Shown: in pieces, positions 27,249 through 35,519 of the stretch
Layout of the letters: each line of letters begins with the position of its first letter
Position numbering within the stretch: the first letter of the stretch is position 1
DNA from: Alloscardovia macacae
GTDB taxonomy: Bacteria; Actinomycetota; Actinomycetes; Actinomycetales; Bifidobacteriaceae
Direction of reading: 5' to 3'
Length of the DNA: 64,000 bases
NCBI RefSeq assembly: GCF_002259705.1
Contig: NZ_MWWT01000009.1
Span: 124,001 to 188,000 of the forward strand
Translations under genes and position numbers: made by a program
The notes under the pieces: generated by a model
Database searches by the model: none
What the model was told of the DNA's origin: nothing
What the model saw: the letters and a program-made list of their open reading frames with translations, nothing else

Positions 27249-28436
27249 TTACTCAAACTTCAGCCTATGTTTTTGAGGATACTCTATCAACCATTTTCTT
27301 CTCTCGTCTTGTTCCTGACTACTAACCATTGGTATACCACATCTGTGCAGCTTAAGAATCATCGATTCACCATTCTTCTCATATGCTTCCCTAAACTGAA
27401 ACCGTAGAACTGTCATACCCAAAAGTGTGAGTGCTCCTTCACGATCATGCTGTCGTAAAAGTACATCTAGCCCATCCTGAGCACCACTATCCACGAGCAT
27501 TCGTGCATCTGTATATTTGTCTCTCCCATCCATCTCTGCAGCCACACACCTCGTTCTTCCATCAGAACCTGGTACTTTCCACATAAAGTCTACGCGGACA
27601 GTCTTTGTATTTTGTAGTGTGGGATTATTATCACGCTGAGAAGAGTAAAAAGGATTCCTTACTGATACTTGTAACTCCGGTATTTCAAATCCAGCCTTAA
27701 TCATCCGCGCACGAGCAAATGATTCTCCACCATTATCTGAATCTGTGCGAATGAATCCGAGAACATATCTCACATAATCTATTCCTCTGCATCGAGCTCG
27801 CTTCGTCAGAAACTCGTCTATCTGTTCTCGGGTAATGTGATACAAACGTGCTAACGTGTCACAGACCGCTAAAGCAAATTCGAACTCTATCTGGCGTACC
27901 ACGTCAAGCATAGTTTGTAATGGACTCGTCACAAGGAATCCACACACTATTCCTGCTACATCGCTGATACGCTTATACAGCCAGTACATATAAGACGAAT
28001 CATAGGTTAATAACTTCTCGGCGGATACAGGATTCAGTGTCGCGCGCTTATAGAGATCTTTACGACAATCTTTAACGTAATGGCGTACATAAACATTCAT
28101 CTTGCCATTTCTCGTGGATGTATGTTCATCCGTCGCAAAGTGAACATGTCGATGAAACCGTGGCCATAAGATAGCACCAAGAATAGCTGCAGCTGACACT
28201 CCAGAAAGTATCTCGTTCGGATGAGTCACTGCTGCAGCACGAATTTTCTCGACTATCTGTCTATCCTTCGGGAGCGCAGTCCATGCCTCTGCAGTAATGA
28301 ACCACCCCAACATAGGTTCACAAAGTAACCCTTTACGTACTTTTCTACGAGCACAAGCCCGTTCCTGCTTATCATCAAGCCGGGTAAGCTCGACGTAGTT
28401 CTTATATTCACGTGTCATATCATCAGTTTGTATCAC
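27249..28436 (-). CDS. AbiEi-like protein with C-terminal PD-(D/E)xK/DUF559-type nuclease-like region
   Basis: 395 residues from a GTG (an ATG 18 nt in is an equal candidate). The N-terminal part (MLGWFITAEAWTALP ... PNEILSGVSAAAILG) resembles the winged-helix AbiEi antitoxin-like region of actinobacterial two-domain proteins. The C-terminal part contains VRVDFMWK, then AAEMDGRDKYTDARM, the D...ExDGxxKY pattern of DUF559/very-short-patch-repair-like nuclease folds, and then TLLGMTVLRFQFRE. Such proteins are common orphans in bifidobacterial genomes and are sometimes mislabelled as CTP synthase, which this is not. G+C is clearly lower than in hrpA and glnA, suggesting transfer. No partner toxin gene is next to it. 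Function unproven. Confidence 0.7.
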   Translation of the reverse strand: MIQTDDMTREYKNYVELTRLDDKQERACARRKVRKGLLCEPMLGWFITAEAWTALPKDRQIVEKIRAAAVTHPNEILSGVSAAAILGAILWPRFHRHVHFATDEHTSTRNGKMNVYVRHYVKDCRKDLYKRATLNPVSAEKLLTYDSSYMYWLYKRISDVAGIVCGFLVTSPLQTMLDVVRQIEFEFALAVCDTLARLYHITREQIDEFLTKRARCRGIDYVRYVLGFIRTDSDNGGESFARARMIKAGFEIPELQVSVRNPFYSSQRDNNPTLQNTKTVRVDFMWKVPGSDGRTRCVAAEMDGRDKYTDARMLVDSGAQDGLDVLLRQHDREGALTLLGMTVLRFQFREAYEKNGESMILKLHRCGIPMVSSQEQDERRKWLIEYPQKHRLKFE

Positions 28437-28478
28437 ACATTCTTCTCTTGTCTACTCTGAGAAGTAATTGTTATCAGA

Positions 28479-28497
28479 TGTGGAAAACTTATCCACA
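28479..28497. promoter_or_regulatory. Inverted pair of DnaA-box-like 9-mers
   Basis: TTATCCACA (28489-28497) is a perfect match to the classical DnaA box; TGTGGAAAA (28479-28487) is an inverted copy with one change. They lie just upstream of the AbiEi-like gene, in the A/T-rich DNA between it and its right palindrome. A single site of this kind may be chance. Confidence 0.35.
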
Positions 28498-28551
28498 TTT
28501 TCTTCGTTTATGGCAAGTTATTCACCATTGTTTTCCCTCACCATATTTTAC

Positions 28552-28613
28552 TTTTTGCTAATCGGCGCATTTTTCAAGGTACCAACCTCAAAAAATGCGC
28601 CGATTAGCAAAAA
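28552..28613. repeat. 62-nt palindrome, right flank of the 27-28 kb gene
   Basis: Same 23-bp perfect arms as the unit at 27168-27229 (left arm 28552-28574, right arm 28591-28613). The loop reads CAAGGTACCAACCTC, the exact reverse complement of the other loop, so the two units are inverted copies. The remaining roughly 100 nt to glnA show nothing else. Confidence 0.9.
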
Positions 28614-28715
28614 GTAGTCTAAATCAGACAGAAGCGACTTCGGCAAGTACTCGGCAGCCCCCGGAGCAAAGCCCGTCCCAGCCGCGCACACCAGCACCAC
28701 ACCCCCACCCGCACA

Positions 28716-30062
28716 CTACAGCCGTGGCAGATACTTCTCCAGCTCGTACGGCGTCACCTGCATGCGATACTCTTCCCACTCCTTATGCTTATTACGCAAG
28801 AAGTATTCGAAGACATGCTCGCCCAGGACAGAAGCCACGAAATCAGACTTTTCCATGACCTTCAGCGCCCTGTCCAGCGAATCTGGCAGCGGCTGTATGC
28901 CCATGGCGAGGCGCTCCATATCCGTCAGCTCCCAGACGTCATCGCTCGTCGGCTCTCCCAGCTCCATGCCCTGCTTGATGCCGTCGAGGCCAGCAGCCAG
29001 AAGCACAGAATATGCGAGGTATGGGTTCGCCACAGGATCGAGGCCGCGGAATTCCATACGGGCAGAGTTTCCCTTACCTGGCTTATACTGCGGGATACGC
29101 AGAAGAGCAGAACGGTTATTATGTCCCCAGCAGATGAAGCTCGGAGCCTCTGCCCCACCCCACAGGCGCTTGTACGAGTTCACGTACTGATTCGTCACGG
29201 CAGTGATTTCGGCAGCATGGTACAGCAAACCTGCTGCGAACTGACGAGCAGTCTGGCTCATGTTAAATTCCTGCCCAGCCTCATAGAAGGCATTCGCATC
29301 GCCCTCGAAAAGACTCAGGTGCGTGTGCATGCCAGATCCTGGCTGGTCCACGAGTGGCTTCGGCATGAAGCTCGCATGGATGCCGCGTTCGAGAGATATC
29401 TCCTTCACCACAGTGCGGAAGGTCATAATGTTATCCGCTATGGCCAGCGCATCGGCGTAGCGCAGGTCTATCTCGTTCTGGCCAGGTCCAGCCTCATGAT
29501 GCGAGTACTCCACGGAGATGCCCATCTGCTCGAGCATATTCACCGTAGCGCGACGGAAGTCCATACCTGAGCTACGTGGGACGTGGTCGAAGTATCCGCC
29601 CGCGTCGATAGGTACTGGAGGCTTCGAATAATCGTCCTGCTGCTCGAAGAGATAGAATTCTATCTCCGGATGCACGTAGAAGGTGAAGCCCATCTCCTTA
29701 GCCTGTGTCAGCGTGCGCTTGAGCACGTAGCGTGGGTCGCCGAGCGATGGCTGTCCTTCTGGGGTCAGCACGTCGCAGAACATGCGCGCGGTGCCTTGTG
29801 GGCCGCCACGCCACGGCAGAATCTGGAATGTGGTCGGGTCTGGACGTACTATCATGTCATCTTCCGAGACACGCGTGAGGCCCTCGATGGCCGAGCCGTC
29901 GAAGCCGATGCCCTCCTCGAATGCGTCTTCCAGCTCGGCTGGAGCTATAGCCACGGATTTGAGCTGGCCGAGTACGTCAGTAAACCAGAGACGGATGAAG
30001 CGTATGTCGCGCTCTTCTACCGTACGTAATGCGAATTCTTGCTGCTTGTTCATACGTGTCAT
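28716..30062 (-). CDS. glnA: Glutamine synthetase, type I (GSI)
   Basis: 448 residues. N-terminal beta-grasp (RFIRLWFTDVLGQLKSVAI), the FDGSAIEG loop, catalytic domain motifs HHEAGPGQNEIDLRYADA, KPLVDQPGSGMHTHLSLF and the ATP-binding HNNRSALLRIP; ends in a short helix. The length and the lack of the GSI-beta adenylylation insertion fit the GSI-alpha subtype. It makes glutamine from glutamate and ammonia. Last gene of the his operon, 26 nt after priA; glutamine is the nitrogen donor for HisH, which makes the linkage sensible. Start could be three codons later (MNKQQ). Confidence 0.95.
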   Translation of the reverse strand: MTRMNKQQEFALRTVEERDIRFIRLWFTDVLGQLKSVAIAPAELEDAFEEGIGFDGSAIEGLTRVSEDDMIVRPDPTTFQILPWRGGPQGTARMFCDVLTPEGQPSLGDPRYVLKRTLTQAKEMGFTFYVHPEIEFYLFEQQDDYSKPPVPIDAGGYFDHVPRSSGMDFRRATVNMLEQMGISVEYSHHEAGPGQNEIDLRYADALAIADNIMTFRTVVKEISLERGIHASFMPKPLVDQPGSGMHTHLSLFEGDANAFYEAGQEFNMSQTARQFAAGLLYHAAEITAVTNQYVNSYKRLWGGAEAPSFICWGHNNRSALLRIPQYKPGKGNSARMEFRGLDPVANPYLAYSVLLAAGLDGIKQGMELGEPTSDDVWELTDMERLAMGIQPLPDSLDRALKVMEKSDFVASVLGEHVFEYFLRNKHKEWEEYRMQVTPYELEKYLPRL

Positions 30063-30088
30063 TTTCTCAGGTAATTGTTACGCGTTTG

Positions 30089-30808
30089 TTATATATCCAA
30101 TTCTCGCGCATCCTGAAGCGTGAACGCTCCCGAATACAGAGACTTTCCGAGGATGGCAGCATCCACACCACCCTCGAGCGTAGCCAGCGCCCGCAGGTCG
30201 TCGAGGCTCGAAATGCCGCCCGAAGCCGTCACCGATGCGCTCGTATGTGCTGTCACCTCGCGCAGAAGCTCCACATTCGGTCCACCCATCATGCCATCCC
30301 GGTTCACATCCGTGACCACATAACGCGAGCAGCCAGCAGCGTCGAGCTTCTCTATCATCGAGAAGAGGTCTCCCCCCTCACTCGTCCAGCCGCGACCCGC
30401 TAGCGTCATTCCCCGCACATCCAGACCCACAGCCACACGCTCACCATAGCGGCGGATGACCTCAGCAGTCCAGTCTGGTTTTTCGAGAGCAGCCGTACCG
30501 ATGTTCACGCGCGCAGCGCCAGCCTCAAGAGCTGACTCCAGCGACTCGTCATCACGAATGCCACCCGAGAGCTCGATATGCACCACAGAGCCGAGCTTAT
30601 CCACTATCTCCTGCACCTGCGCGTGATTCGTTCCCGTCCCGAAGGCCGCATCGAGGTCCACCACATGCAGCCATGTGGCTCCTTCATCCACCCAGCGCTG
30701 TGCGGCTTCGAACGGCGTGCCATAATCTGTCTCCGAGCCCGAGGCCCCCTGGCGTAAACGCACAGCACGTCCCGATCGCACATCCACTGCTGGTAAAAGT
30801 GTAAGCAT
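30089..30808 (-). CDS. priA: Phosphoribosyl isomerase A (HisA/PriA)
   Basis: 239 residues, a (beta/alpha)8 barrel beginning [20 protein letters not shown] with catalytic Asp in AVDV and the second Asp in [11 protein letters not shown]; phosphate-binding GGI and GGISSLDDL loops. The [11 protein letters not shown] stretch is typical of actinobacterial PriA, which does both the HisA step (ProFAR isomerisation) and the TrpF step of tryptophan synthesis. Whether this copy retains TrpF activity depends on whether the genome has a separate trpF, which is not visible here. Follows hisH by 18 nt. Confidence 0.93.
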   Translation of the reverse strand: MLTLLPAVDVRSGRAVRLRQGASGSETDYGTPFEAAQRWVDEGATWLHVVDLDAAFGTGTNHAQVQEIVDKLGSVVHIELSGGIRDDESLESALEAGAARVNIGTAALEKPDWTAEVIRRYGERVAVGLDVRGMTLAGRGWTSEGGDLFSMIEKLDAAGCSRYVVTDVNRDGMMGGPNVELLREVTAHTSASVTASGGISSLDDLRALATLEGGVDAAILGKSLYSGAFTLQDARELDI

Positions 30809-30826
30809 AGCGTCGCTCCTTCTTCG

Positions 30827-31480
30827 TTAGGAAAAACTTCGTATCCAGTTACGCAGAAGTCCCGCCCCCGCCTCTCCAGACTTTTCCGGGTGGAACTGCG
30901 TAGCCATGAGTGGCCCCTTTTCCACTGCAGCCACGAAAGTATCTGCACCGTAGCTTCCATAGGTGACGCGTGGCTCATACGCACGAGAGAATACGCCCTC
31001 ATGCTCCGCAGGCTCGTTCAGCTCATGCGCAGCATAAGAATGCACGTAATAGAACCGTTCGTCCTCCAGCCCCGAAAACAGAACAGAATCCTGCGCGACC
31101 TCCACGGTATTCCACCCCATATGCGGCACGACGGGAGCAGAAAGCATCCCCACGTGCCCTCCGAAAAGACCGAGGCCGTCGCAGTGAATCCCCCGCTCAG
31201 AGCCAGAATTGAACATAATCTGCTCGCCTACACACACGCCGAGGACAGGGCGGTCCGAGCGCACGCGTTCATAAATGATATCCGCACCACCCGCGCTCAC
31301 GAGGCCGTCCATGCACGCGGCGAAGGCACCGACGCCCGGCACGACGAGACCGTCCGCGTTCAGCGCGGCCGAGCGGTCTCGCGTCAGCTCCACACGAGCG
31401 TCTGGCGCGACGTTTTCGAGAGCGCGGACCATGGAGCGGACATTTCCGAAACCGTAATCGAAGACGACGAGTGACGTCAT
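30827..31480 (-). CDS. hisH: Imidazole glycerol phosphate synthase, glutamine amidotransferase subunit HisH
   Basis: 217 residues. Class I glutaminase triad: Cys in GVCVGEQIMF, His and Glu in ATQFHPEKSG. Start VVFDYGFGNVRSM matches HisH. It releases ammonia from glutamine for HisF (not in this window) to form imidazole glycerol phosphate. The motif here is GVCVGEQIM rather than the more usual GICLGMQ, still with the Cys. Its ATG overlaps the stop of the upstream hypothetical by 4 nt. Confidence 0.94.
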   Translation of the reverse strand: MTSLVVFDYGFGNVRSMVRALENVAPDARVELTRDRSAALNADGLVVPGVGAFAACMDGLVSAGGADIIYERVRSDRPVLGVCVGEQIMFNSGSERGIHCDGLGLFGGHVGMLSAPVVPHMGWNTVEVAQDSVLFSGLEDERFYYVHSYAAHELNEPAEHEGVFSRAYEPRVTYGSYGADTFVAAVEKGPLMATQFHPEKSGEAGAGLLRNWIRSFS

Positions 31481-32259
31481 ACGGCCTCCCCGTCCGAGTC
31501 GTCCGAGCTGTCGAAGCCGTCATCCGCGAACGGATTCCTGTTCGCGCGCATCATCCCGGCGAGGTAGCTCATAGCAGCCTCCACAGTCTCGAACGAGCTC
31601 GCCTCTACGACGTCATACCCTGCTTGAGACAGCTCGCCAAGCGCGGTGAAGCCTATCATGAGGTCTTCGACCACATCGTCCATGTTCACGAAGATGAGCG
31701 GCGGCGTGAGCTGCTCCACCTCTGCGCCATTTTCCCAGCGTGTCAGGCTCACCTTATCAGCGCGGTTCACGCTCAGCAGGAACGGCACGTCGGTCATCAT
31801 CTCAGACAGCGCGCGCACGGCATCTTCCGGCCCCTGTCCGTCGAGGTCGTGGAGTACGCCCACGCAGCCCGTGCGGATGAAGAAGACGCTCATCTCCACG
31901 TCTGCCATGCGTGCGAGCGCGGCGAGAATCTGCGGCTGAGCGAAGGGCGCGAGGATGAGTGCCACTTTCGCTTTCTGTCCGAGGATTCCGGCGAGTTCGT
32001 CGTCGAAATGCGGGTCGAGCGAGAGATCCGAGAAGCCGTCCGCACTCGCACTGTCTGCGCTGTCCGCGTCCGACGCGACCGACGCAGCGCCCGGATCGGT
32101 CAGATTATCATCCAGTGCACTCAGCGAGTCTTCGAAATCGCTCGAGAACTGCTTTTCGAGGTCGGCGAAGGCGGCATTCACCTGCGCGTCGCTCAGCGCA
32201 TCCGCACCGTGAGCACGTGAATCCGCACCGTCTGCATTTTTTCTCTCATCGTCTGCCAC
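31477..32259 (-). CDS. Conserved hypothetical protein within the his operon
   Basis: 260 residues from a GTG whose G is shared with the hisB stop (TAGTG), and its own stop overlaps hisH by 4 nt, so translation is tightly coupled on both sides. The first 90 residues are very acidic (Asp/Ser/Ala rich); residues about 95-240 look globular (KVALILAPFAQPQILAALAR; VEMSVFFIRTGCVGVLHDLD); the tail is again acidic. No signal peptide or membrane segment. I do not recognise a domain. As far as I recall, a hypothetical gene also sits between hisB and hisH in Bifidobacterium, which suggests a bifidobacterial accessory gene. Confidence 0.85.
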   Translation of the reverse strand: MADDERKNADGADSRAHGADALSDAQVNAAFADLEKQFSSDFEDSLSALDDNLTDPGAASVASDADSADSASADGFSDLSLDPHFDDELAGILGQKAKVALILAPFAQPQILAALARMADVEMSVFFIRTGCVGVLHDLDGQGPEDAVRALSEMMTDVPFLLSVNRADKVSLTRWENGAEVEQLTPPLIFVNMDDVVEDLMIGFTALGELSQAGYDVVEASSFETVEAAMSYLAGMMRANRNPFADDGFDSSDDSDGEAV

Positions 32260-32858
32260 TACAGCGACCCCTTCGTACTAGGAATTCCGTCTACGCGCGG
32301 GTCGAGGCTCACCGCTTCACGTAGCGCTCGGGCCAGAGCCTTAAACTCTGCCTCCGCTATGTGATGCGGATCACGCCCGGCCAGGACGCGCATGTGCAGG
32401 CAGATGCCTGCGTGATACGCTATCGATTCTAGCGCGTGACGCACGAGTGAGCCAGTGAAGTGTCCGCCTATCATCGCGTATTCGAATCCGTCCGGCTCTC
32501 CGCTGCACACCGCGTATGGTCGGCCCGAGATGTCGATGACGCACTGGGCGAGCGCTTCGTCCAGCGGCACGAGGCAGTCTGCGAAGCGCACGATGCCGCG
32601 TTTGTCGCCGAGAGCCTGCTTCAGCGCTTCGCCGAAGACTATGGCTATGTCCTCCACCGTGTGGTGGGCGTCGATGTGCGTGTCTCCGTTCGCGCGGATG
32701 GTCAGGTCGATGAGGGAATGCTTGCCCAGCGCCGTCATCATGTGGTCGTAGAACGGCACGCTCGTGTGGATGTCCGTTTTTCCCGTACCGTCGAGGTTCA
32801 GCGTCAGCTCGATGCTTGATTCGCTCGTCGTGCGTGTGATGGTGGCGGTTCGTGCCAT
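32259..32858 (-). CDS. hisB: Imidazoleglycerol-phosphate dehydratase
   Basis: 199 residues, the monofunctional (IGPD-only) form. Metal-binding motifs [15 protein letters not shown] and [16 protein letters not shown] are both present, as is the PFYDHM motif ([16 protein letters not shown]). It dehydrates imidazole glycerol phosphate to imidazole acetol phosphate. It lies 5 nt after hisC, and its stop overlaps the next gene. Confidence 0.97.
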   Translation of the reverse strand: MARTATITRTTSESSIELTLNLDGTGKTDIHTSVPFYDHMMTALGKHSLIDLTIRANGDTHIDAHHTVEDIAIVFGEALKQALGDKRGIVRFADCLVPLDEALAQCVIDISGRPYAVCSGEPDGFEYAMIGGHFTGSLVRHALESIAYHAGICLHMRVLAGRDPHHIAEAEFKALARALREAVSLDPRVDGIPSTKGSL

Positions 32859-32863
32859 ATTTT

Positions 32864-33994
32864 TTACTCCAATTCTTCCACTACTGCGCTCAGCGCATTC
32901 CGAAAGACCGTCATCTCTTCATCCGTCCCCATGCACACGCGCAGGTATCCTTCTGGTCCCACTTCGCGGATGAGTACACCCCGAGCGAGCATACCTTCGA
33001 AGACAGCATGACAGTCGGCGAACCGTCCGAACAGGAGGAAATTCGAGTCGCTCGCGGCGACCTCGAGCCCCTGAGAGCGAAGCCAGGAGGCGGTCTCTTC
33101 TCGAGTAGCACGCAAGTGTGCGACCTGGGAGAGTTGACCTTCGGTATGCTCGAGAGCAGCCAGAGCAGCCGCCTGCGTCAGAGCGCTCAGGTGGTACGGC
33201 ATGCGCACGATGCGCAGCGCGTCGATAACCGCGCGGCTGGACGCCACGTAGCCCACGCGCGCACCCGCGAAAGCAAAGGCCTTCGAGAGCGTGCGGCTGA
33301 CGGCCACGAGCGGATAGCGCGCGATGAGCGTGTGCGCAGACGGCGTGCCCTCCGCGCGAAACTCCGCATATGCCTCATCCACCACGAGAACCGGATGCGC
33401 ACCCGGCGCTCCCTCGACGGGAAGCTCAGCGCACGCAGCGGCGATGCGTTCGATGTCCTGAACGCTGATAGGAGTTCCGGTCGGATTATTCGGGCTCGTC
33501 AGCAGGACTATGGACGGCTTCACGCGCGCGATGGCGTCGATCCCCGCCTGAACATCCACAGTAAAGTCCGAGCGGCGCGGCACAGTCTGCCACGCGGTAA
33601 AGGTGTCGCGCGCATACTCCGGATACATGGAATACGTCGGCGCAAAGCTCAGAGCCGTGCGGCCCGGACCGCCGAACGCCTGGAAGATCTGCAGCATAAT
33701 CTCATTCGAGCCATTCGCAGCCCAGAGATTCTCCACGGCCAGCTGCACGCCCGTCTCGCGCTTCAGATACGTGGCGAGCGCCTCGCGCAGCGCGGTATGC
33801 TCGCGGTCCGGATACCGGTTCAGCGTGGGCGCTATCTCGGCTATGCGAGCCGTGATGGTCTCCACGACCTCAGGGCTCGGCGCATACGGATTCTCGTTCA
33901 CATTCAGGCATACGGGCACGTCGAGCTGAGGTGCGCCGTACGGTTCTTCGCCGAGGAGGTCGCTGCGCAGCGGGATACCAGTCATATCAGTCAT
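32864..33994 (-). CDS. hisC: Histidinol-phosphate aminotransferase
   Basis: 376 residues, fold-type I aminotransferase. N-terminal [13 protein letters not shown], substrate Asn in [18 protein letters not shown], and the PLP-binding Lys in [17 protein letters not shown]. It converts imidazole acetol phosphate to histidinol phosphate. Starts within the hisD stop (4-nt overlap). Confidence 0.96.
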   Translation of the reverse strand: MTDMTGIPLRSDLLGEEPYGAPQLDVPVCLNVNENPYAPSPEVVETITARIAEIAPTLNRYPDREHTALREALATYLKRETGVQLAVENLWAANGSNEIMLQIFQAFGGPGRTALSFAPTYSMYPEYARDTFTAWQTVPRRSDFTVDVQAGIDAIARVKPSIVLLTSPNNPTGTPISVQDIERIAAACAELPVEGAPGAHPVLVVDEAYAEFRAEGTPSAHTLIARYPLVAVSRTLSKAFAFAGARVGYVASSRAVIDALRIVRMPYHLSALTQAAALAALEHTEGQLSQVAHLRATREETASWLRSQGLEVAASDSNFLLFGRFADCHAVFEGMLARGVLIREVGPEGYLRVCMGTDEEMTVFRNALSAVVEELE

Positions 33995-35388
33995 AGGCCA
34001 GCCTTCGTCTCCTGGTCTGCCAGGGTCGCTTTATCATACGTGTCATCCACGAAGCGCGTGAGCACGCACTCGCCGTGTGCTGGGAGATCCTCGCTAACCG
34101 CGAAATCATTCACCTTCCGCGCTAGAGCTTTCAGACCCACCTCGTCATACTCGATGACTTCCACGGCCTTCATAAACGTGTGCACGCCGAGGCCCGACTG
34201 GAAGCGCGCTGTACCGCCCGTCGGCAGCACGTGGTTCGAGCCGGACATGTAGTCGCCCAGTGGCACTGGCGAGTACGGTCCGCGGAAGATAGCGCCGGCG
34301 TTCCGGATACGCTTCACCACCTCGTCCGCGTCCGCCGTGTGAATCTCGAGATGCTCGGCGGCGTACGCGTTCGCCACGTCTATGGACATGTCGAGACTGT
34401 CCGTGAGAACGATGGCGGACTGTGTGCCCGTGAGTGCGGCTGTCATGCGCGGGGCGTTCTTCGTGCGCGGCACGCGTTCTGCCAATTCTTCCTCTACCTT
34501 CTTCGCCACCTCGGCGTCGTCGGTGATGAGCACCGCTCCCGCGAGCTCGTCATGCTCGGCCTGCCCCATGAGATCCACGGCCAGCCATGCTGGCTTCGCC
34601 GTCGAGTCCGCGATAATGCCTATCTCCGACGGACCCGCCTCAGCATCGATACCGCAAATGCCAGAAATCATGTGCTTCGCAGTAGCCACGAAGATGTTCC
34701 CCGGGCCGGTAATCATGTCCACTGGCTCGCACAGGACGTCCCCATCCTGTGGCTCGGTGCCTTTCGCTCCATACGCGAACATGCCGATGGCCTGAGCTCC
34801 ACCCACAGCGTAGACTTCGTCCACACCGAGAATGGCACAGGTGGCCAGGATGGTGGCGTTCGGCAGGCCATCTGGATTCTGTGGTGAAGGCGGCGTGGCG
34901 ATGGCCAGGGACTCGACACCTGCAGCCTGTGCTGGAGCGGCATTCATAATAACGGACGTAGGATACACTGCCTTACCACCAGGCACATAGAGGCCCACAC
35001 GCTCCACTGGGATCCAGCGCTGGGAGACGCGAGCGCCCTCGGCCAGCGGCGTGGAAAAGTCCTTCGGCACCTGAGACTGGCAAACGGCGCGAATGCGGCG
35101 CACCGACTCTTCGATGGCGGCACGCACTTCTGGCTTCAAAGTCTCCAGAGCATTCTGGATAGCGTCCTTCGGCACGCGCAGGTGGTGTGGGCGCACATGG
35201 TCAAACTTTTCTGCATACTCGCGCAAGGCATCTGCGCCTCGCGTTTTCACAGCGTCGAGGATAGGGGCTACGAGCTCCTCCGCCTGGCTCACACCCATCT
35301 GAGCGCGAGGGACAGCGGCCAGAAGCTCAGCGCGGGTTAGAGTCTTTCCGCGCAAATCTATAGTTCGTATAATTTTTTCTTCTGCCAT
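33991..35388 (-). CDS. hisD: Histidinol dehydrogenase
   Basis: 465 residues, with the diagnostic motifs GLYVPGGKAVYPTSVIMNA, GGAQAIGMFAYG, ITGPGNIFVATAK, AGPSEIGIIAD and HVLPTGGTARFQSGLGV. Zinc enzyme that oxidises histidinol to histidine in two NAD-dependent steps, the last step of the pathway. First gene of the operon hisD-hisC-hisB-orf-hisH-priA-glnA; hisG, hisF, hisI and hisE are not in the window. No attenuator leader with a His-codon run was seen upstream. Confidence 0.97.
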   Translation of the reverse strand: MAEEKIIRTIDLRGKTLTRAELLAAVPRAQMGVSQAEELVAPILDAVKTRGADALREYAEKFDHVRPHHLRVPKDAIQNALETLKPEVRAAIEESVRRIRAVCQSQVPKDFSTPLAEGARVSQRWIPVERVGLYVPGGKAVYPTSVIMNAAPAQAAGVESLAIATPPSPQNPDGLPNATILATCAILGVDEVYAVGGAQAIGMFAYGAKGTEPQDGDVLCEPVDMITGPGNIFVATAKHMISGICGIDAEAGPSEIGIIADSTAKPAWLAVDLMGQAEHDELAGAVLITDDAEVAKKVEEELAERVPRTKNAPRMTAALTGTQSAIVLTDSLDMSIDVANAYAAEHLEIHTADADEVVKRIRNAGAIFRGPYSPVPLGDYMSGSNHVLPTGGTARFQSGLGVHTFMKAVEVIEYDEVGLKALARKVNDFAVSEDLPAHGECVLTRFVDDTYDKATLADQETKAGL

Positions 35389-35468
35389 AACTCGAGTCTA
35401 ATCATATCTGTGACTAAAATCACGCGAGAGGCGTGCATGTCCCACGTTCTGAGACATGGAGAAGACGA

Positions 35469-35498
35469 AGGGGGCCACGTCACGTGGACGTGCCCCCT
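35469..35498 (-). terminator. Terminator after dnaE
   Basis: GGGGGCCACGT (35470-35480) pairs with ACGTGCCCCC (35488-35497) with one bulge, about 22 nt past the dnaE stop; the minus-strand tail is T-rich (CCTTCGTCTTCT). Separates dnaE from hisD. Confidence 0.75.
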
Positions 35499-35519
35499 GA
35501 GTGCACAGAAGAATTCGCC

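Noticed and set aside
27249-28436. CTP synthase
   Set aside because: Related proteins sometimes carry this label, but there is no amidotransferase or synthetase motif.
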